Below, piece after piece: positions 33,005-39,187 of a stretch of DNA of 39,187 nt; position 1 is the stretch's first letter, and the number at the start of each line of letters is the position of its first letter. A model generated the notes under the pieces. The model saw only the letters and a list, made by a program, of their open reading frames with translations, was not told the origin of the DNA and did no database searches. The position numbers and the translations under genes were made by a program. This stretch comes from Nitrososphaerota archaeon (lineage in GTDB: Archaea; Thermoproteota; Nitrososphaeria; Nitrososphaerales; UBA183), in assembly GCA_029784825.1 (NCBI GenBank), contig JAFMAU010000017.1, forward strand, positions 1 to 39,187. The letters run 5' to 3'.

Positions 33005-33991
33005 ATGGAAAAGATGGCGAGCAGACTGCTCGCGATTTCAACTATCGGCGCGCTGCTGATAGCCTGCGCTCCGGCGGCATTGGCATCGAGCATCACAGTA
33101 AACCTCAATCCTACGACCAAGGTAGCCAAGTTCGACAGCGTCAGCACAACCAGCATCATCCTCACCTACCCGGCCAACTCGAGCCTGTCCAACTACCTCA
33201 AGGGATACAATTCATCTCAGAGTTTCACAGGGACCTTCTCTGGCAACTCGGATTCCATCGGAGAACTCCAGAACGGCATGGATGACCTGAGCCCCGGTGT
33301 CAGAGTGCTGAACGCGACCGTGACCTACTCCTACAAGGGCACGGCCAACGCCACAGAGCTGGTCGTAAACAAGATGACCGAGATATCAGGCTACGCCACT
33401 GGCGTGTTCAAGGTGGTCAACGGCTCGGTCACGGCGAACGTGAGGTGGAGGTCATTCTCCGTTCCCGGCGCTCTCGACCTGAGCCTCGACGGCAGGATGG
33501 TGGACGTCAACCTGGTTGGCTCGTCCCTCATGGATTCCATGATTGGCCGCTCCGTCGTGGTCGCCCTCCTGACAGGGTTCTTCGGAGGTGGATCACTCTG
33601 GAACAGGCCGACCATAGACTTCTCCGCTCTCAGCTCTCCCCTGAGTGCTTGGACCAAGAACTATGACTCGGCGACCAACACGACCACGTTCACCAAGACG
33701 GTCAACTCAAACTCCAGCTTCAATGCCTCGCAGACATCCAACGGCCAGACGTACACGCTAAAGGTGACCTCCGACCCATCCGCTGTCATATCTGTGCAAG
33801 GCTATGCGCAGCCCTCGGGAGACGCTTTGATAATCACCAGTCCCCCTCCCGGCACCTCGCTGATCACCTACGTCGGCATCGCATCAGCGGTAGTCATCCT
33901 GGCGCTGGGTGCAATCACCTACTTGATACTGCGCCGCAGGAGCGCCACAGCAGCCACCGGCACTGTCCCGACCGCGGCCAAGACTCTCTGA
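33005..33991 (+). CDS. Secreted surface protein with C-terminal membrane anchor
   Basis: The 328-residue protein has a signal peptide (about 1-27, ending ALAS), then a beta-rich extracellular part rich in Ser, Thr and Asn, and a C-terminal membrane helix (about 294-316) with the Arg stop-transfer LRRRS. There are many Asn-x-Ser/Thr sequons, so N-glycosylation is likely. I recognise no domain. The layout resembles archaeal S-layer-like or adhesion proteins. The gene is a leaderless single unit. A T-run follows at 34023-34027. Confidence 0.75.
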   Translation: MEKMASRLLAISTIGALLIACAPAALASSITVNLNPTTKVAKFDSVSTTSIILTYPANSSLSNYLKGYNSSQSFTGTFSGNSDSIGELQNGMDDLSPGVRVLNATVTYSYKGTANATELVVNKMTEISGYATGVFKVVNGSVTANVRWRSFSVPGALDLSLDGRMVDVNLVGSSLMDSMIGRSVVVALLTGFFGGGSLWNRPTIDFSALSSPLSAWTKNYDSATNTTTFTKTVNSNSSFNASQTSNGQTYTLKVTSDPSAVISVQGYAQPSGDALIITSPPPGTSLITYVGIASAVVILALGAITYLILRRRSATAATGTVPTAAKTL

Positions 33992-34022
33992 GCGGAAGTG
34001 AGGGAGTTGTCCCCTCAATCCC

Positions 34023-34027
34023 TTTTT
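34023..34027 (+). terminator. T-run terminator after the surface-protein gene
   Basis: TTTTT lies about 32 nt after the stop codon in the gap before the next gene. Confidence 0.35.
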
Positions 34028-34109
34028 CTGGTTCCCATCACGCGGACAACGAAAACCAGCAAGAGAGAAGGTCGTTGAACAATGGGCGACCGAGTGTTCT
34101 GTGTGTTAG

Positions 34110-34115
34110 TAATAT
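34110..34115 (+). promoter_or_regulatory. TATA box for the secreted Cys-containing protein
   Basis: TAATAT is centred about 28 nt before the ATG at 34141 and rules out the longer frame to 34075. Confidence 0.6.
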
Positions 34116-34140
34116 CTTCTCGTGGGTCCTTGGTCCGTCC

Positions 34141-34632
34141 ATGTCGCCCGCCAGGCTGGCTCTCTTGGCTGTGATTGTGGCCTCGACAATCGTTGGCGCC
34201 GCGGCCTACGCGGCCGTGATCCAGTCCCGGTCGAACTCCACCGGCTCGACGACGTACACCACTACCACTGGCTCGACATCCACGACCGTGCCGCCCGCCG
34301 GAGAAGGAACTCTCTCGGCGAACTTCGATGTCGGGCCTATCCAACCCGTTTGCAGGGCCAACTCGACCGTCGAACCTGACCCTTCACTCTCGCAGAATGA
34401 GCTCGTCATCATAGCTCCCTCGGGCCTCAACAGAACGATCGCCCTCTACTGGCAGTCTAACGGCTGTGACGCCTTCTCTTCAGCCGAGGTCTCCCTCGCT
34501 CCCGGGAGCTACGCCCTGACCCTCTCCAATTGCGAGTTCATGGGCTGCCGGTCGGCCCTCCCCAAGAGCTTCAGCATAGTCGCCGGGCGGACGACGGTCG
34601 TGAACGTCTCCATAGACACGGGGATCCGTTGA
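34141..34632 (+). CDS. Secreted protein with Thr-rich linker and four cysteines
   Basis: The 163-residue protein has a signal anchor (about 5-27), a linker of almost pure Ser/Thr/Gly (about 30-52) and a beta-sandwich-like domain of about 105 residues holding four cysteines (in PVCRAN, SNGCDA, SNCEF and GCRSA), probably two disulfides. The last strands (SFSIVAGRTTVVNVSIDTG) fit a small Ig-like or carbohydrate-binding-like fold. No family is recognised. It faces the propeller gene in a convergent arrangement (18 nt). Confidence 0.75.
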   Translation: MSPARLALLAVIVASTIVGAAAYAAVIQSRSNSTGSTTYTTTTGSTSTTVPPAGEGTLSANFDVGPIQPVCRANSTVEPDPSLSQNELVIIAPSGLNRTIALYWQSNGCDAFSSAEVSLAPGSYALTLSNCEFMGCRSALPKSFSIVAGRTTVVNVSIDTGIR

Positions 34633-34650
34633 CCGCGGGTACGGACGAGA

Positions 34651-35733
34651 CTATACTTCGGACGCCATGACCGAGAATATAGGCGGCAGAGCGTCGGTAA
34701 TCTTTGTCCAGTGCCTGCCCTGGTCCCTGCTGGCGAACAGCTGGCCGGTGGTCGTCCCGAAGTAGATCCCGCACGGGTCCCCGCCATCGGCGGTCATCCC
34801 CTCTCTCAGGATAGTGTAGTACGAGGTCTTCGGCAGCCCCGCGTCCAGTTTGAACCACTCCTTCCCCTTGTTGTCTGTGCTCCAGACAGCGAAATGTCCG
34901 TCCGGCGGGATGCGCGCGAAATCGCCCTCGAGCGGGGCTACGTATGCCCTGTCCGGTTCGTTGGCGTCGACCGCCATGGGGAAGCCGAAGCGCGACGGGA
35001 GGTTGTTGCGGATGTCGGTCCAGCCCGCCCCGCCGTTGTCGCTCCTATAGACGCCGCAGTGGTTCTGGTGGAATATGACGTTCTGCTTCATCGGGTTCTT
35101 CGCTAACTTGTGGACGCACTGGCCGTACTCCGGATACTTGTTGGGATAGAAGTCCGCCAGCACGTCCTTGTTCTGAAAAGCCCACGACTCCCCCCCGTCC
35201 TTGGTGAACATGGTGCCCACGGCGGAGATGCCGATGTGCATCCTGTCCGGATTCCCCTCGTAGGTGAGTATGCTGTGGAGGCAGAGGCCGCCTGCGCCGG
35301 GTTGCCACTTCTTCCGCGTCCTGTGCGTCATCAATGCCTCGTTGGGTGACCAGCTCTCTCCCTTGTCCTCGGACTTGAAGAGGCAGGCCGGCTCGACGCC
35401 CGCGTAGAGCGTATCCCGCTCGTCCTCGAGGCCCGGCTCTATGTGCCAGACCCGCGCTACTGAAAGGCCTGACTTCTTCGGGAACTTGGGCGGCGTCTCA
35501 GAGAGCTTCCAGGTCCTGCCCGCGTCGAAGCTCCGCGCAACGCTCGGGCCCCAGTGGTTGTCGTTGACCGATGCGAGGAGCATCTTGTTCCTTTTGTCGT
35601 GGGCCAGATGGAAGATCGGCTGGCCTTTGAACTGGGGCCCGGACGACTTCCAGCTCCGCCTGCCGTCGCTGGAGGTGTAGACAAAAGCCCCCTTCGCAGT
35701 CCCGACTAGCAGAATCGTCTTGGCTTTGCTCAT
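34651..35733 (-). CDS. Seven-Asp-box beta-propeller (sialidase/VPS10-like), cytoplasmic
   Basis: The 360-residue protein carries seven Asp boxes of the S-x-D-x-G-x-x-W type at about 21-28, 68-75, 121-128, 177-184, 231-238, 285-293 and 335-342, so it is a complete propeller. It has no signal peptide and no sialidase catalytic arginine triad that I can pick out, so exo-alpha-sialidase annotation would be by fold only. Its ATG lies 5 nt after the stop of the MoaD-like gene, with GGGGGATAG upstream as a Shine-Dalgarno site, so it is the second gene of an operon. Partners of this kind are usually binding or scaffold proteins. Confidence 0.87.
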   Translation of the reverse strand: MSKAKTILLVGTAKGAFVYTSSDGRRSWKSSGPQFKGQPIFHLAHDKRNKMLLASVNDNHWGPSVARSFDAGRTWKLSETPPKFPKKSGLSVARVWHIEPGLEDERDTLYAGVEPACLFKSEDKGESWSPNEALMTHRTRKKWQPGAGGLCLHSILTYEGNPDRMHIGISAVGTMFTKDGGESWAFQNKDVLADFYPNKYPEYGQCVHKLAKNPMKQNVIFHQNHCGVYRSDNGGAGWTDIRNNLPSRFGFPMAVDANEPDRAYVAPLEGDFARIPPDGHFAVWSTDNKGKEWFKLDAGLPKTSYYTILREGMTADGGDPCGIYFGTTTGQLFASRDQGRHWTKITDALPPIFSVMASEV

Positions 35734-35738
35734 ATTCG

Positions 35739-36014
35739 CTATCCCCCGGCCACCGACGGCAGGATGTGGACCACGTCTCCGTCCTTCAGTGGGGTCCTCT
35801 CGCCGTCTGCGTCCTTGGCATTGTCCCTGTTGACGAAGACGTTGACGTAGGTGCGGATTTGCTCCTGATCGTTAAGGATTCGCTGCGCTATCCCCGGGAA
35901 GCTCAGGTTCAGCTCGTTAACCATCCCAAGGACGTCGCGAGCCTGGATCACCTGGAGCTCCTTCTTCCCGCCGGTGTAGTCCTGCAGGTGACCGGCAATC
36001 TTGACCCTAATCAA
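35739..36014 (-). CDS. MoaD/ThiS family ubiquitin-like protein ending in Gly-Gly
   Basis: The 91-residue protein is a beta-grasp protein: KIAGHLQDYTGGKKELQVIQ, then NVFVNRDNAKDADGERTPLKDGDVVHILPSVAGG. The C-terminal Gly-Gly is the site for adenylation by an E1-like enzyme, after which it can carry sulfur for molybdopterin or thiamine, or be attached to proteins as a SAMP modifier in archaea. No E1, MoaE or ThiG gene lies nearby. The TTG start at 36014 is exactly 27 nt from a TATA box (CATATATG). It is the promoter-proximal partner of the propeller gene. Confidence 0.92.
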   Translation of the reverse strand: MIRVKIAGHLQDYTGGKKELQVIQARDVLGMVNELNLSFPGIAQRILNDQEQIRTYVNVFVNRDNAKDADGERTPLKDGDVVHILPSVAGG

Positions 36015-36037
36015 CCAAGGGGCGTCCCGCGCCGTCC

Positions 36038-36045
36038 CATATATG
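36038..36045 (-). promoter_or_regulatory. TATA box for the MoaD-propeller operon
   Basis: The palindromic CATATATG is centred about 27 nt before the TTG at 36014 and decides this start. Confidence 0.7.
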
Positions 36046-36137
36046 TAAATCTACCATGCGACCACATAAACTCGCCTTCCAGTTCTTTGAACGTCGATTC
36101 GAAGGCGTTGGATTATCATCGGCGCGGGAGATAGGGT

Positions 36138-36425
36138 GTGCGAAGAAACATGGTCTCAACCTTGATGCTGGCGGCCTTGGGCGGTCTGGCCGCCACCGCG
36201 ACCACAGCCGCTGCGACCGGTGACGCGTCTGGTCTCGCAGCGTCCGCGCACCTCGTACCGCCCGGGCTGCACGTAGCCCTCTCGCACGTGCCGAACGCTT
36301 CGCACGCCTATGACGTGCTGAAGCAGCACCTCTCCCTCTACGCGGGCGCTGGAGGGACCGGGTCGGCGGCGACGGGAGCAGTCGCGTCAATCAGGCACGG
36401 GTTGCACATCGGGCTTGGAAAGTAA
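36138..36425 (+). CDS. Small Ala/His-rich hypothetical protein
   Basis: The 95-residue product has an N-terminal hydrophobic stretch (about 5-26, MVSTLMLAALGGLAATATTA) that may be a signal or membrane helix, then a His-containing region with six or so His residues (SAHLVPPGLHVALSHVPNASHA, IRHGLHIGLGK). I recognise no family. The His content might bind metal, which is inference. Starts are GTG 36138 or ATG 36150; TTATCA at 36113-36118 lies 22 nt before the GTG. A T-run at 36444-36449 follows. Confidence 0.6.
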   Translation: MRRNMVSTLMLAALGGLAATATTAAATGDASGLAASAHLVPPGLHVALSHVPNASHAYDVLKQHLSLYAGAGGTGSAATGAVASIRHGLHIGLGK

Positions 36426-36443
36426 CTCCAGGCCCCCCGGCCA

Positions 36444-36449
36444 TTTTTT
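36444..36449 (+). terminator. GC-rich stretch plus T-run
   Basis: A GC-rich GGCCCCCCGGCC is followed directly by six T residues, about 20 nt after the stop of the small His-rich gene. Confidence 0.45.
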
Positions 36450-36577
36450 CTCCGCAGAATTCGTGAAAGTAACACCCTCTCTTTCAGGATTAGTCTACTC
36501 TGACACCGCCATCGGGCAAGAAATCTTGTCTTCGAGGCTTAACCCTCGTATCGGAGGACAAGGGTGACCACAAGGAG

Positions 36578-36772
36578 TTGAATCGGGAGACCCTGAAGCG
36601 GCTGGAAGAGAACTACAACGCCTTCATAGCTCCTCTTCTAGACGACAGGGACACCGAGGACGTCAGCCTCAACTGGGAGTTCCAGAAGTTCGCACACACC
36701 AAGAGGCTCAGGGTGCTGACAGCCGAGAGGGATGGCATCAAGAAGTGGAAGCAGGTGCTGCTCAGCAGATGA
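36578..36772 (+). CDS. Small helical hypothetical protein
   Basis: The 64-residue charged helical protein (LKRLEENYNAFIAPLLDDRD, then FQKFAHTKRLRVLTAERDGIKKWKQ) has no recognised family. The TTG at 36578 is the first start in frame; CTTAACC at about 36537-36546 is a TATA-like box 35 nt upstream. It converges with the M42 peptidase gene with only 3 nt between stops. Good codon use supports a real gene. Confidence 0.6.
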   Translation: MNRETLKRLEENYNAFIAPLLDDRDTEDVSLNWEFQKFAHTKRLRVLTAERDGIKKWKQVLLSR

Positions 36773-36775
36773 CAG

Positions 36776-37873
36776 CTATACCTGGACGAAGCTCTTGACC
36801 GTCTTCGCGTCGAGCCTCTGAAGAAGCGCGACCACCAGCTTCACCGCGTTCTCTATGTCCGAGAGATCCACTATGGCCGCGTGCGAGTGGATGTGTCTGG
36901 TCGGGACGCCGATCACTATCGACGGGGCGCCGGCCCTAACCACGTGGAACTTCCCAGCGTCGGTCCCGCCGCCCGGCACCACCGAGAGCTGATAGGGAAT
37001 CCCGCTCGTTTCGGCCGTCTTGATCACGAACTCCTTGAACGGCTGATTGGGGATCATGGTGGCGTCGAAGGTCAGGACGCTGGGACCCTTCCCCATCCTC
37101 GAGGGGGCCTCGTTCCTCTTTATCCCGGGAACGTCTCCTGCTATGTCAACCTCCAGCGCGAACGCGAGGTCGGGTTCGACCAGGTTGCCGACAGTCGAGG
37201 CGCCCCTGAGCCCCACCTCCTCTTGAACTGTTCCGGCTATGTAGACCGTGTTTGGGTGCTCCAGCTTCTCGCCGCTCAGCCTTCTGAGCACTTCGAGCCC
37301 CACGAATGTGCCGACCCTGTCGTCGAACGCTTTTCCAATGGCTATCTTCCCTCCCCTCGCAAGCGAGAACTGCGACCAAGGCGCAACCGGGTCTCCCACG
37401 CGGATTCCCATCTCCTTCTCCGCGATTTCCCTGCTAGTCGCGCCGATGTCGATGAACATCATGTCCTTCTTGACCACCTTCTCCCTCTCCTCGGGGGTGA
37501 GCAGGTGCGGAGGTTTCGCTGCTATGACTCCCGGGGCGTCTCCGCCGGCTGTCCTGATGACCACCCTGTGCCCCAGCAGCACCTGGTCGAACCACCCGCC
37601 CAGCTGGCTGAAGGTCACGAACCCGGTTGCCTCGTCTATTCCGGTGACCACGAACCCGACCTCGTCCACGTGGCCGGCCAGGAGAATCTTCGGCGACTCG
37701 GAGCTGCCCCGCTTCTTCGCTATGACCGACCCGAGCTTGTCATGGCTGACTTCGTCGGCGTAGCGCAGGGCCTCTCGTTTTACGATGGCAGCGGTCTCCC
37801 GCTCGAATCCTGAGGGTCCGAAGGACTCGGAGAGCTCTTTCAGAAGGCCGAGTGACTCACTGTTGAGGGTCAT
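36776..37873 (-). CDS. M42 family metallo-aminopeptidase
   Basis: The 365-residue protein has all M42 metal and catalytic residues: His68-Val-Asp70 (AGHVDEVGF), Asp184 (KAFDDRVG), Glu218-Glu219 (VQEEVGLRG), Asp243 (EVDIAG) and His329 (HIHSH). M42 enzymes form dodecameric tetrahedral (TET) particles that trim peptides behind the proteasome; members are glutamyl- or deblocking aminopeptidases. It was annotated as endoglucanase in older genomes, which is wrong for this fold. ATG 37873, not the upstream ATG 37891, is placed 27 nt from the TATA box at 37897-37904. Confidence 0.95.
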   Translation of the reverse strand: MTLNSESLGLLKELSESFGPSGFERETAAIVKREALRYADEVSHDKLGSVIAKKRGSSESPKILLAGHVDEVGFVVTGIDEATGFVTFSQLGGWFDQVLLGHRVVIRTAGGDAPGVIAAKPPHLLTPEEREKVVKKDMMFIDIGATSREIAEKEMGIRVGDPVAPWSQFSLARGGKIAIGKAFDDRVGTFVGLEVLRRLSGEKLEHPNTVYIAGTVQEEVGLRGASTVGNLVEPDLAFALEVDIAGDVPGIKRNEAPSRMGKGPSVLTFDATMIPNQPFKEFVIKTAETSGIPYQLSVVPGGGTDAGKFHVVRAGAPSIVIGVPTRHIHSHAAIVDLSDIENAVKLVVALLQRLDAKTVKSFVQV

Positions 37874-37896
37874 CGATACCGACTCGCACACGTTCG

Positions 37897-37904
37897 TACA
37901 TAAG
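37897..37904 (-). promoter_or_regulatory. TATA box for the M42 peptidase gene
   Basis: The reverse strand reads CTTATGTA, centred about 27 nt before the ATG at 37873. Confidence 0.6.
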
Positions 37905-37952
37905 CAATCCGGGACCAGTCAGGTGCTCGCAGTGCTCCTGGCGCTGGAGCGG

Positions 37953-38816
37953 TCAGTGCAGGAAGAGCAGCGGTCTCCCCCACAGGTACGCCAGGTTGAT
38001 TAGCACGATCACCAGTGTGACGACCAGCGTCTTCTCAAGGTTGAGGTTCGAGGATGACCTCACTGAGACGGTGAAGATGTAGGCGCCCCAGACCACCAGG
38101 GCGCCCTGGAAGATTATATAATAGGGAAGCGCCGTGAGGACTCCGAGCACCGCAAGACCGGGAGCGAATGCTCTCCGGAGTCCCTCCAATACCATCGCGA
38201 ACATCCCTGGGACCAGGGAGAGGGCGCTGCCTCCTGCCAGGCCGGAAATGCTGGGACTGGAGTTCCAGAGCAGTCTCACCAAGAGAACAGCCAGACCAAA
38301 CAGAAGAGCCCAGCTGGCCGGGACCGTGAAGAGCGCCAGCGCCGGGGTTACCGTTCTTCCGCCGATGAAGAACATGGCATCTTCCATTCTGGTCAGGCTT
38401 GCGAGGACTGCGGCGGTCAGCAGAATGCCCAGAGTGATGCTCACGTTCGACATGGTGTCGATGGACAACCTCTCCACATGAGAGTCGAAGAGGAACACCT
38501 CGCCCAGGACTTCCCTCAGTGAGGGCGTCCTCGAACCTGGCTCGGGCCTTCCGATTCCCTCCGTCGCCTTTATCGCTTCATAGACCTGCCTGCCTTGGTC
38601 GGTCAGCACGTACCGCTTGGAGCTATTCTGAGCCACCAGGCCTCCCAGGCCGTCCAGATGGTAGTAGAGCGTGCCCACCCCTAGGTTCATTCTGGCCTTC
38701 AAATCTTTGAAGTTCAGCTCACCCTTCTCTCCTATCGCGAGGATTATGGCCGCCCGGTTGGGCTTGGCAACCACTTCGTCAACGCCCGGAGCGGAGGGTC
38801 GGCCTGCGGACATCAC
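37953..38816 (-). CDS. Winged-helix/membrane fusion protein (Yip1-like membrane part)
   Basis: The 287-residue protein starts with an ArsR/PadR-like winged helix (about 12-88: PNRAAIILAIGEKGELNFKDL, then GVGTLYYHLDGLGGLV and YVLTDQGRQVYEA). A linker follows, and then six hydrophobic helices (about 126-285), with a P-rich third quarter as in Yip1-like membrane domains. A DNA-binding domain fused to a membrane domain suggests a membrane-tethered one-component regulator, but no sensor motif is visible. The start is GTG 38816 or ATG 38813; a TATA box at 38836-38844 lies 24-27 nt upstream. Confidence 0.8.
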   Translation of the reverse strand: MMSAGRPSAPGVDEVVAKPNRAAIILAIGEKGELNFKDLKARMNLGVGTLYYHLDGLGGLVAQNSSKRYVLTDQGRQVYEAIKATEGIGRPEPGSRTPSLREVLGEVFLFDSHVERLSIDTMSNVSITLGILLTAAVLASLTRMEDAMFFIGGRTVTPALALFTVPASWALLFGLAVLLVRLLWNSSPSISGLAGGSALSLVPGMFAMVLEGLRRAFAPGLAVLGVLTALPYYIIFQGALVVWGAYIFTVSVRSSSNLNLEKTLVVTLVIVLINLAYLWGRPLLFLH

Positions 38817-38835
38817 TATCCGGCGACCGCGCGAA

Positions 38836-38844
38836 TTACTTATC
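38836..38844 (-). promoter_or_regulatory. TATA box for the winged-helix/membrane gene
   Basis: The reverse strand reads ATAAGTAAT, centred about 24-27 nt before the start codons at 38816/38813. Confidence 0.6.
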
Positions 38845-38883
38845 TCTTGGCTGACCTACTTTGAACCAATACAATTCTCGCCG

Positions 38884-39009
38884 ATGGAGCAGCAGGTGGA
38901 GGCCGTCTCTCTGAAGGATGACCGGTTGCCGAGTCAGAGGCAGATGACCTTTGGTTATCCGCCGAACGGGCTGAATTACGTCGAGGTGACTGACCTGAAC
39001 GGGGCATAG
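38884..39009 (+). CDS. Possible 41-residue small protein
   Basis: An ATG at 38884 begins a 41-residue frame with codon use like the real genes (GAG, CAG, CTG, AAG, GAC, AAC, TAC) and a T-run just after the stop (39013-39017). No family is recognised. It overlaps the opposite-strand glycosidase-like fragment by about 34 nt. Without homologues this remains a weak call. Confidence 0.3.
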   Translation: MEQQVEAVSLKDDRLPSQRQMTFGYPPNGLNYVEVTDLNGA

Positions 39010-39187
39010 GAGTTTTTCACGCTCTTCAGATGCGACCTGCAGTCTGTCGTCCAATCCAGCGCCATTCCCGCCTCAAGCGAGGACTCGAAATCGATGAATA
39101 TGCGGACCGTGTTGGCCCCCAGGCTCACGCCCAGTCCTAATTCGTACTCGGTTTCCCGAGCATCCCACTCACCCAAGTTGAACGTTC
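38976..39187 (-). pseudogene. Glycoside-hydrolase-like N-terminal fragment, truncated (enters from right edge)
   Basis: The frame is open at the right edge and reads FNLGEWDARETEYELGLGVS, then LGANTVRIFIDFE, the second strand-helix unit seen near the N terminus of many TIM-barrel glycosidases (beta-galactosidase, mannanase and cellulase-like). A functional enzyme would continue for several hundred residues, but the frame stops at 38976 about 45 residues later, and the tail (SLEAGMALDWTTDCRSHLKSVKN) does not look like the next barrel units. So this is most likely the truncated 3' end of a broken gene. It could also be a different short protein; family assignment rests on one motif. Confidence 0.4.

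Noticed and set aside
1..39187. CRISPR arrays, insertion sequences, integrase genes or tRNA genes
   Set aside because: No direct-repeat array, transposase-like protein or cloverleaf-like sequence with a conserved T-loop was noticed on either strand by reading.

Overview
The window is archaeal chromosomal DNA, GC-rich by eye, with about 47 tightly packed genes. Three things point to Archaea. Many starts sit about 23-33 nt downstream of a TATA-like box, so transcripts look leaderless. The gene content includes three LLM-type F420 enzymes, a PPOX-type F420 protein, a pyruvoyl arginine decarboxylase, two stand-alone Lrp-type RAM domains and an M42 peptidase. AGG and AGA are the dominant arginine codons. 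No ribosomal, rRNA, tRNA or energy-metabolism marker is present, so the phylum is not fixed; a Thermoproteota (Nitrososphaeria-like) or Thermoplasmatota origin would fit.

Layout. 1-4909: 3' part of a flavin amine oxidase, cutA, a DJ-1/PfpI protein, then an apparent operon of LLM oxidoreductase, SDR and M24 peptidase/creatinase-like enzyme. 4930-8583, minus strand: a second LLM enzyme, an NCS1 nucleobase-type permease and a PLP enzyme of the cysteine synthase fold. 8770-14085: a cell-surface phosphoesterase, an overlapping BtpA-PfkB kinase-SDR operon, a glycerophosphodiester phosphodiesterase and a glutaredoxin-like protein. 14212-19302, minus: a membrane-anchored CAP-domain protein, a membrane-protein pair, a PPOX protein and a divergent DEAH-type helicase. 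19432-30182: a large UPF0182 membrane protein, a VOC protein with an Arg-rich tail, tandem RAM proteins, a frame-broken small gene, a DUF4382 surface protein, an SH3/Tudor-like small protein, a PQQ-type propeller, a third LLM enzyme, a one-finger zinc protein, a winged-helix protein and an HtrA protease without a signal peptide. 30323-39187: a DUF4760-like membrane protein, sfsA, pyruvoyl arginine decarboxylase, a helical hypothetical, two secreted Thr/Ser-rich proteins, a MoaD-like protein next to a seven-Asp-box propeller, an M42 aminopeptidase, a winged-helix/membrane fusion and a truncated glycosidase-like fragment at the right edge.

How it fits together. Most genes are single transcription units with their own promoter. 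The clear operons are LLM-SDR-M24 (1931-4909), BtpA-PfkB-SDR (10434-12885), the membrane pair 16926-16129, the RAM pair 23603-23135 and MoaD-propeller (36014-34651). Together they suggest a heterotrophic lifestyle: uptake and turnover of small nitrogenous compounds, phosphodiester hydrolysis at the surface and F420-dependent redox, plus a decorated cell surface. No mobile element, CRISPR array or tRNA was seen. No gene-free stretch exceeds 300 nt; the longest are about 140-300 nt and are described below where they hold anything.
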